Shown here in pieces: positions 57,836 through 64,000 of a stretch of 64,000 bases of DNA. The position numbers and the translations under genes are program-made. Each line of letters begins with the position of its first letter. The stretch's first letter is position 1. This DNA comes from Cristatella mucedo (taxonomy: Eukaryota; Bryozoa; Phylactolaemata; Cristatellidae), in assembly GCA_009760855.2 (NCBI GenBank), contig WPIO01000127.1:1102501-1166500 (forward strand). The letters run 5' to 3'. The notes below the pieces were generated by a model. The model did not search any database, was not told where the DNA came from, and saw only the letters and a program-made list of their open reading frames with translations.

Positions 57836-58366
57836 ATGTCTGAAGTATCTGACCCAAATCTTGCTACATCTGCAACTCTGTTGAAAGCATATGTTGACTA
57901 CCTTGTAAAGTCTAGAATGACTGCTTACGATCAACAGACACTCGAATCAGATATCTCAATTATGACAGATACATCTGTAAAAAAGTTTTATATTGATGAG
58001 TGTGACATTGAAGCACAAAAGGAAATTGATTCTGGAATGGCAAGTATAACAACTGAACTTGAAGCAACAGTTAGAACTAAAGTTGATACTCTTCTTGATA
58101 CACCTGGAGAAATCTCTAGTTATACAACATGGATTGCTAGTCAGCTACCAACACTTTCAACAGTTATCTCAGGCGTTGCAGGAATTAAACCAGATATCTC
58201 TGGAATTGTTAAGGATGAATGCTATGCAATTCTACCTGATATATCTGATGGAACTAGTGCCAGACAAAAGGCAACACTTGCTGCTCTAGTTGTCCCACCC
58301 GCTCCAGAGGTTGTTGCAGATCCAAATGTACCAGTTTCTGATACAATTCCAACAACTGCATTGTAA
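57836..58366 (+). CDS. Viral protein of unknown function, 176 aa, intact
   Basis: One of the few unbroken ORFs of the element. The start MSEVSDPNLATSATLLKAYV is three bases after TAATAGTATAGG. The protein is acidic and Thr/Ser/Asp-rich, with helical heptad-like stretches and a Pro/Val-rich C-terminal tail (PPAPEVVADPNVPVSDTIP). It could be a structural or scaffold-like protein, but this is inference only. Followed at 20 bases by the next gene. Confidence 0.65.
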   Translation: MSEVSDPNLATSATLLKAYVDYLVKSRMTAYDQQTLESDISIMTDTSVKKFYIDECDIEAQKEIDSGMASITTELEATVRTKVDTLLDTPGEISSYTTWIASQLPTLSTVISGVAGIKPDISGIVKDECYAILPDISDGTSARQKATLAALVVPPAPEVVADPNVPVSDTIPTTAL

Positions 58367-58385
58367 ATAATTTATTTATATAGAA

Positions 58386-58739
58386 ATGAATGTAGAAACT
58401 AGAAGTAAAGATTGTCTAACAGTTGCACAAGGTCAACAGATTATAAAGATTTGCTCATACCCAATGGGAAGAGTTAAGGATATTAGGAGTACACTATTAG
58501 AAGCAATAAAATTAGTTTTAGAGTACAAAGCTTTAAGAGTAAATCATTCAGAAAAAGAAATGGCATATATATTTACAAAAGTTAGAGATGGGTCAATCTT
58601 TTCAGAGTTTCTTAAAGATTTAAAAATAGATAAAATAAATAGTCTTAAATCAGAAGCATACTCTAAAAAAATAGAGTTAACAAAGCAAAAACAGGAAAAG
58701 AATGTAGTTTACCAACAGAGCTTATTAAAGAAAGCCTAG
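58386..58739 (+). CDS. Viral protein of unknown function, 117 aa, intact
   Basis: The start MNVETRSKDCLTVAQGQQII is two bases after TTTATATAGA. Basic and helical with a Lys/Glu-rich C-terminal half (coiled-coil-like KKIELTKQKQEKN). It is the last gene of the rightward cluster. Its stop is 11 bases from the stop of the convergent fibre-like gene. Confidence 0.6.
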   Translation: MNVETRSKDCLTVAQGQQIIKICSYPMGRVKDIRSTLLEAIKLVLEYKALRVNHSEKEMAYIFTKVRDGSIFSEFLKDLKIDKINSLKSEAYSKKIELTKQKQEKNVVYQQSLLKKA

Positions 58740-58749
58740 ATTGGAAAGT

Positions 58750-59738
58750 TTAACTTATAACAACATCAGCTAAAGTAATTTCAATAATATCTGAAGCACT
58801 TGGAGTTAACATATTATTATAATTTAAAACAGGAAAATTTATAGTTATGTAAATATTATTAGGAAGAACATCAAACTGTGTTATGTAGTCACTTGATAAT
58901 AACACATAATTATTTTCAACTCCGTAATAAGTGATATTAAGAAAATTAGAAACAAAGAAATTTGGTGACTATATTTTGTGATAATAATCTCTAACTATAA
59001 AACTTCCTACATTTCCAGTATTTAAATTTAATTCCATTTTAACATCAAAATATTTTACTCTAGTCAGATTAACATCCTTTAATATAATCGATTTTTGAGT
59101 TATTTCTTTATTTGTAACGTTTAAGAATGAATAACTTTCTCCAAAAATAGTTAAAGGCATAATAGGACTATCAGTATCCATATCATAAAGATCTTTTATT
59201 CTCAATTTTAATTTTGCATAATATATTGGTATTTTTTTATGTCAATCATTCTAGCTAAATAATTATCTCTATTGTAATCTAAATAACTATTAAAACCTGA
59301 CAGATTTTCTATCTTACTGAAACTCAAAGAGCCTGCATTAATTTGTGGAGGTCTACCGTGAAAAAGTCTATAAAAATCACCAGCTGCTAGATATATATTA
59401 AAAACATCAACTAACTTTTTACCATTATTTACTTGACCTTCAACTATTAGTTCATCAACAAATAAATTACCATTTACTGCGAAATCTGCCTTAGTATCAA
59501 CGTACTCTTTTGCTGCAATATCATTATCTTTTATCGGAGCTAGTACATTAACATATTTTTTTGAGTTTATAGATACGTTTCCCCTTATTACTTGGTCTGA
59601 ATCTTTTCTTATATAGTTGTTATCAGCAAATGATTTTCCAACAGCTTCTAAAGGATCTACATTACTTCCAATATTTACTATTCTATTATTAGACATATTC
59701 AATGTTCCAATCATTTGTAAATCTTTTCTGCTTAGCAT
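58750..59738 (-). pseudogene. Fibre-like gene C, broken
   Basis: The start MLSRKDLQMIGTLNMSNNRI overlaps the previous stop (TAATG). It has two copies of the fibre repeat: NNRIVNIGSNVDPLEAVGKS, and SKKYVNVLAPIKDNDIAAKE with YVD. A frameshift occurs near 59,208 and a TAG at 58,969-58,971. The frame then stays open to a TAA at 58,750. The C-terminal half has no repeat and looks beta-rich, so it may be a receptor-binding-like head, by analogy only. Confidence 0.7.
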
Positions 59739-60613
59739 TATGCTATTGCTATATAAACAGTAACATTTGTTTCTCTATCTAACAAACTTGATCCAGATAT
59801 AAAAGTAGAACTAGCAACTATTTTTTTACTATCATCTAACATATAGCTACCATACAATTGATCAGCCTGCGCTGTTAATGTTGATGGTGGAGGCATAAGT
59901 ACTTTTTTTATTCCAGAAACTTCATACGCAACTCCAATAACAAATAAACCTCTTTGAATTGCTTCGTTGTTAATGTTAGCATTCCATCTACCACTAATTG
60001 TTCTGCCATATATTTTTGTAGTTAGTGAGCTATCCATTATTCCTTTAAAATTTACAGTTGTAACATTTCCACTTACTTTCCGTAGATAGCCAAGATTTAC
60101 TCCATCATTTGGATTTACAGGATCACTTTGTATAATGATTGGATTATTATTCATATTTAAAGGTGCGTACATTATTTGATTATTATATTTTACAAAATGT
60201 TCATCCATATATCTAACAGTTGCAACATTATTATCACTTATTAGAGTTATTGGATTAGCAATATGTAATTCTCCAGTTACAATTAAACTTCCATTAACAT
60301 ACCCACCATCTTTTGATATTTTCGTATCTGCATAGTCTTTTGTAGCAGCATCACTTGGATTAAGAGGATTAGTAAGATCTATCACTCAATGATTGTTCAT
60401 ATCAAGATCACCATCAGCAGTCGTTCCTCTAGATACTTTTGTAACAAAGTTTGCATCAATATACTTTCTGTTTACAGCATCTGCAGAATCAACAGGATCT
60501 CCAAGATTTTTTATTAGATTCTGATTCATATTTAAAGACCCATTCATAATATCCCCAGTCTTACGAATATAATTTTTTTGGTTAGATCCTTTTCTACGAT
60601 ATCCAAGAGACAT
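59738..60613 (-). pseudogene. Fibre-like gene B, one nonsense codon
   Basis: The start is at 60,613 (MSLGYRRKGSNQKNYIRKTG), directly after TGTATAGA. At least four repeats of the form N-x-I-x-N-L-x-x-P-x-x-x-x-D-A-x-x-x-x-Y-x-D are seen: LIKNLGDPVDSADAVNRKYI, VIDLTNPLNPSDAATKDYAD, PITLISDNNVATVRYMD, and PIIIQSDPVNPNDGVNLGYL. Such repeats build triple-stranded stalks in phage tail fibres. The TGA at 60,386-60,388 sits inside a repeat and looks like a CGA-to-TGA change. 291 codons in all. The C-terminal ~120 residues form a non-repeat, beta-rich domain. Confidence 0.75.
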
Positions 60614-60614
60614 T

Positions 60615-61472
60615 CTATACAATAGTAATAATAAAATCAATGTATGTAATATTACTAGCAACTCTTAAATTATCTATCATATATGTGCAAGTTCCATCAA
60701 TATTTATAACTAAAATAAGAGTACCAGACACACCATAAGTGTTGTCACTAGTCAACTCTAAAAACGTTCCAGTAGTATTAGAACACCAAAGAATATTGGA
60801 TACTGTTTGAAAGTTTGCTACTGGACCAGCGAGAAAAGTTTTATAAGGTGTTGCATAGCCCACAACTTGACCTTGCAGATTAAAAACTTCAATATCTGCA
60901 GGAGTTGTTTTTAATGTAGAACTTTCTGTTCCTGTTCCATTTACATAAATATTAAATATGTTTAGTGGAGCAATAATTGAATCATTTGTAAAACCAGTAA
61001 GTCTTAAGTATAAAGTAGAGCATTTATAAGAATCAACAGATTGCTTTGTCACAACATCCGAATTTTTCAGAGAGGTAATTCTGTTTAATCCTAGATCAAG
61101 AGTACTATTAGAGTTGCCATTGAAAACTTGAGGCATACTTTTTAATAATCCATAGTTTATTACTTTGTAAGGCCTAGAATCTTGAAAATCAGTTCTGTCA
61201 GCAGATCTTCCAGATATTCCTTTAACATTTTTACAGTTCAACTGGGATAACATTCTTGCACTATTCTTTGGAAGTAAGTCACTTAAGTTAGAAACAGAAG
61301 CTATTTCTCCTGAAACATTAGTTGACACAGTATTTAAAAAGTTTGAAATGAGAGCATAATCTAATCTTATTGCATCTCCATCATTTACTGAAAAACCAAG
61401 GTTTGTAATACTATTTCCATTAGCATTAAGATCGCTAAAAATATTACCATTAATCTTACTAATATTATCCAT
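60615..61472 (-). CDS. Fibre-like gene A, intact, 285 aa
   Basis: The start is chosen at 61,472 (MDNISKINGNIFSDLNANGN), directly after TATATATAAGA. A longer frame back to 61,571 would run through the divergent neighbour. Two repeat-like segments are seen (SITNLGFSVNDGDAIRLDYA and ITSLKNSDVVTKQSVDSYK), followed by a beta-rich C-terminal half. The stop codon TAG lies inside the TATAG start box of gene B. Divergent from the gene at 61,483, with only 10 bases between the two ATGs. Confidence 0.75.
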   Translation of the reverse strand: MDNISKINGNIFSDLNANGNSITNLGFSVNDGDAIRLDYALISNFLNTVSTNVSGEIASVSNLSDLLPKNSARMLSQLNCKNVKGISGRSADRTDFQDSRPYKVINYGLLKSMPQVFNGNSNSTLDLGLNRITSLKNSDVVTKQSVDSYKCSTLYLRLTGFTNDSIIAPLNIFNIYVNGTGTESSTLKTTPADIEVFNLQGQVVGYATPYKTFLAGPVANFQTVSNILWCSNTTGTFLELTSDNTYGVSGTLILVINIDGTCTYMIDNLRVASNITYIDFIITIV

Positions 61473-61482
61473 TCTTATATAT
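61473..61482. promoter_or_regulatory. 10-base bidirectional start region
   Basis: The 10 bases TCTTATATAT separate two divergent ATGs (61,472 minus and 61,483 plus). Read either way this gives the element's TATATA(T)A(G)-type box directly at the ATG, so one TATA-like core appears to serve both genes. Confidence 0.55.
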
Positions 61483-62576
61483 ATGGAAAAATTAAAATCT
61501 GGCTTAGATACAACAAAAGAAGTATTATCAGGAACAATAACAGCAACAGAACTAGGCTCAAAAGCAATCATAAAAGTTGCTCCAAAGATTGCATTGAAGC
61601 TAAGCCTACAAGCATCGAATAGGATTGCAAATTTGTACCAAAAGTTTTGCAGGCATTCAAAATTATAGGAACTGCTACAAAAGCACTTGGTGGATTTCTA
61701 TCAGGAATAACAGGAATTGTAGATCTTGGTTTATTCATAAAAGAGATTGTAGATGATATTGCTTCTGGAAAGTATGGCAATGTCTTTTGGAAAACAATTG
61801 CAGATAAAAAAGAAGGACTATCAAAAATGGTGGCATCCTTAGAGGTTGGCTATTACATAAATGAGATTTTGCTAGAAGCGGAAAGAGCTAATTCTAATTG
61901 GTACTTAGATCCTAGTAGATTTCTTTCAGAGACATTTGGAGAGGAAATATCTTGGGATGCTTCCCAATTAGATATAAAAGCTTGGAGTAAAAACTTTCTT
62001 GAAGTAAGATCAGGAGGATTTTTACCTGCAATTCCAGCTATCATAGCGAGTATAGCTTCAATAATTGGAGCAGTTGGCTTAGGAGTTTCCATAGCAGTAA
62101 CTGTGGCAGGATTGATTAAGAAGATTATTGATTCAACAATGTATACTGCTAAGGCACCGCCAATGAATACGCATGAAGAACGAATGAGTGCTTTGAGTTT
62201 ACAAAGTGAAAGACTAAAGAATGCAATTACAGACATAAAAAATATGATAGAGCTATTTGATAGAAACATTGATATTGATTTGAGTGACAAAGTGCAAAAC
62301 TCAGAGGTGAAAAACAGATTGGATTATTTGAAAACTGGAAAACAACTTGTAGAAGTATCAGGAGTAAGCTATTCAGATAAGTTAAAAGAAGATATAAAAA
62401 AAGTAGAAAGTAGTACAGTTGGAGGAAAAAAGACCTGTAATTATCAAGCAGAGAGCGCAATGCTACTTGCTAATCTATTTTCTAGAGGAGCAACGCAGGA
62501 GCAAATATATAACGAAATGATAAAACTAAGAGATGAGTTAAAAAACGCTGCAGAAATTAAAAGTCTGTATATCTAA
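61483..62576 (+). pseudogene. Hydrophobic viral protein, frameshifted
   Basis: Starts MEKLKSGLDTTKEVLSGTIT at 61,483. The frame shifts between about 61,600 and 61,650, and a 309-codon frame continues to 62,576. The long part has a Gly/Ile-rich segment (TKALGGFLSGITGIVDLGLF) and a strong hydrophobic hairpin (AIPAIIASIASIIGAVGLGV, then SIAVTVAGLIKKIID). The C-terminal part is coiled-coil-like and charged. Two closely spaced hydrophobic segments suggest a membrane-active virion or minor structural protein. No family is recognised. Its end overlaps the convergent HNH gene by 20 bases. Confidence 0.65.
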
Positions 62577-63114
62577 CAATTTTGTAATCTTCCGTAAGTG
62601 TGTATGTGAAATTTAATATAGCATAATTTAAATGCAAACGGATTGCTTCAATATTTCGCGCAATTGCTGCTTCCTCTGCATCATTGAAAAGGCCTATTTG
62701 GTGTCTTATTCCATTTATTCTAATAGCTGACTCCCATTTGTTTGCTTTCTTGTTAAACCATACTCCTATAAAACCAGATGTGTTGCCTTTTCGTGTTCTT
62801 CTATTTCTTATATTTTCTGAATGTGTAGCTTCACGTAAATTATCAAAACAATTATTTAGTTTGTTTCCGTCAGCATGGTCTATCTCATGCAAAGGCATTT
62901 TACCTGCCACAATCAAAAACGCTTAACTATGTATTTGATATCTTTTTCCATCAATTTGTATTATTCTGTATCCATTTCCATTTATTGTCCCAGCTTCCTT
63001 TCCAATAGTTGCACCATAACGACTAATTTTATTTGTAAACTTCCCACTATATGGATTATAATCTATCAACTCCATAACTCGATCTCTAAAAACAAAAACC
63101 TCATCATTATTCAT
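62557..63114 (-). pseudogene. HNH homing-endonuclease-like gene with AP2 domain, one stop
   Basis: The start is MNNDEVFVFRDRVMELIDYN at 63,114, after a TATATATTAAGAA box. The N-terminal strand-rich part (YSGKFTNKISRYGATIGKEA, then NGYRIIQIDGKRYQIH) and the HNH core (HEIDHADGNKLNNCFDNLRE, then ATHSENIRNR) are followed by an AP2-type DNA-binding domain (SGFIGVWFNKKANKWESAIR, then HQIGLF). This is the layout of free-standing phage and giant-virus HNH endonucleases, selfish genes that cut and copy themselves into a site. A TAA at 62,923-62,925, between the two halves in the same frame, breaks it. Confidence 0.85.
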
Positions 63115-63169
63115 TTCTTAATATATAATAGTTTAATTTGTCTTTAAATAAAATTTAATTTATTATAGA

Positions 63170-63937
63170 ATGTAATACCATGAAGCAAAACTAAACCTAT
63201 CAGATCATCAAGTAAACTTGATACATAAGAGTGATAAGCCTATTTCAATCAGACTAAAAAAAGAAGACCTGTCAGGCGCTATTGTTATCTTTGTAACAAA
63301 AACACAATTAAATAAAATTGAAAAGTGCAAATTTAAAAACACTGGCATGCAATTGAATCTAAGTTTGAAGCAACTGAAACGTAATAGACGACTTGGCTCA
63401 GGAATTGTAGATTTCATAAATAAACTTACTGGAAACCGTGAAATGCACATGAAACTACCTTCAGGAGTAAAATCAGAATTTGTTCCAGGTGGAAGTTTTA
63501 ACAATACTGGTCGTTACTCATATGCCGGGCCGGGAACCAAATTTACTCAAAGGATGAATGAATCTTATGAAGGTGTGAATGATCTAGATCGAGGTGTTTT
63601 AGTCCACGATAGTCTATACACCGAAACTTCATCGATGCCTGAACCTAAAAGAACAGAAATAAGAAACTTGTCAGACTTGGTATTAGCTGAATCTGCTGCT
63701 AGAATTGCGCTTGATCCAAGACAACCAAATTATGTACGTGAAGACGCTAAGACAGTTGCGGCCGTCATGGCAGCGAAAAGCAAATTGGGTTTGGGTATTG
63801 GTGGTGGATTAAACGATTCATTTGCTACTGATTTCCTAAAAGATAAAATAAGTAATCATGCTAGTCTTAATGAGATAAAAAACTATGCTCGTGGAATCGT
63901 TGATAGGATGCTTGATATCACTCGGAAAAAGATCTAA
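63170..63937 (+). pseudogene. Phospholipase A2-domain viral protein, stop at second codon
   Basis: The ATG at 63,170 directly follows TTATAGA but its second codon is TAA. The frame is then open to 63,937 (255 codons in all). The N-terminal part is Lys-rich with SIRLKKEDLSGAIVIFVTKT and NLSLKQLKRNRR. The C-terminal part has the parvovirus-type phospholipase A2 signature: calcium loop YAGPGTKF (63,521) and catalytic VHDSLY with His at 63,605. The spacing of 28 residues between loop and His is typical. In parvoviruses this domain, on the minor capsid protein, opens the endosomal membrane. A capsid-associated role is inferred here. Downstream in-frame Met codons would drop only the N-terminus. 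Confidence 0.8.
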
Positions 63938-64000
63938 AAAAATTTAACTTAAAAACTAACTTTTAAAACTCTGCTGGATTAAATATAGATCTCTTTGGTG
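63938..64000. other. Viral intergenic, window edge
   Basis: AT-rich spacer ending in AAATATAGATCTC. The TATAG box suggests another gene starts just past the window, though no ATG follows in the visible bases. Confidence 0.4.

Larger units (their letters stand above)
52679..64000. mobile_element. Integrated Polinton/adintovirus-like element, right end outside window
   Basis: The left border is where a LINE reading frame is cut; the new sequence begins AGTAGTTATTTTTTG. Polintons end in AG...TC with 6-bp target duplications, so ACGGTT (52,673-52,678) is the predicted duplication. After ~200 bases of mixed composition (probably terminal repeat) the DNA becomes AT-rich and densely coded on both strands, without introns. 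Gene content is a protein-primed type B DNA polymerase, fibre-like proteins, a phospholipase A2 domain protein and an HNH-AP2 protein. That fits Polintons/adintoviruses, with bidnavirus-like elements as the alternative because those also pair such a polymerase with a parvovirus-type phospholipase. Integrase, capsid, ATPase and protease are not seen and would be to the right. Most genes are broken. Confidence 0.8.

Overview
The window is metazoan nuclear DNA, probably from an invertebrate. Two spliced animal genes with canonical GT-AG introns are present, the spacers are full of decayed LINE and tRNA-derived SINE copies, and there are long simple repeats. The species cannot be named from the sequence.

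Layout. Bases 1-2,400 hold a decayed C-terminus of an R2/NeSL-type LINE and a CpG-rich block. Bases 2,400-18,800 are repeat-dense non-genic DNA with LINE and SINE copies, some nested. Bases 18,820-37,758 (+) encode a mitochondrial-type Xaa-Pro aminopeptidase 3 (XPNPEP3) in at least six exons, whose ~10-kb third intron is packed with LINEs. Bases 40,974-46,661 (-) encode a complete two-exon two-pore-domain (K2P) potassium channel with a CpG-rich 5' end. Bases 47,000-52,678 are again repeats.

From 52,679 to the right edge the composition drops abruptly to AT-rich, compact, intronless DNA. This is an integrated Polinton/Maverick- or adintovirus-like DNA virus element, open on the right. It was inserted inside a LINE and its end begins with AG. 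It carries a protein-primed family B DNA polymerase broken at seven points, several small unknown ORFs, three adjacent fibre-like genes with a shared repeat motif, a hydrophobic protein, an HNH-AP2 homing-endonuclease-like gene and a parvovirus-type phospholipase A2 domain protein. Nearly every one of these ORFs begins 0-3 bases after a TATATAG/TATAAG-like box, which looks like a virus-specific promoter or initiator that would give almost leaderless mRNAs. Nonsense codons, frameshifts and an 82-bp tandem duplication indicate a dead or dying copy, although several frameshifts lie at homopolymers and could be assembly errors.

The commonest repeat (LINE-A, L2/CR1-like) ends in a two-tier hairpin followed by (ATT)n. 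A tRNA-derived SINE carries the same hairpin, so the SINE probably uses the LINE machinery. A second LINE family (LINE-B) and a second SINE type are also present.
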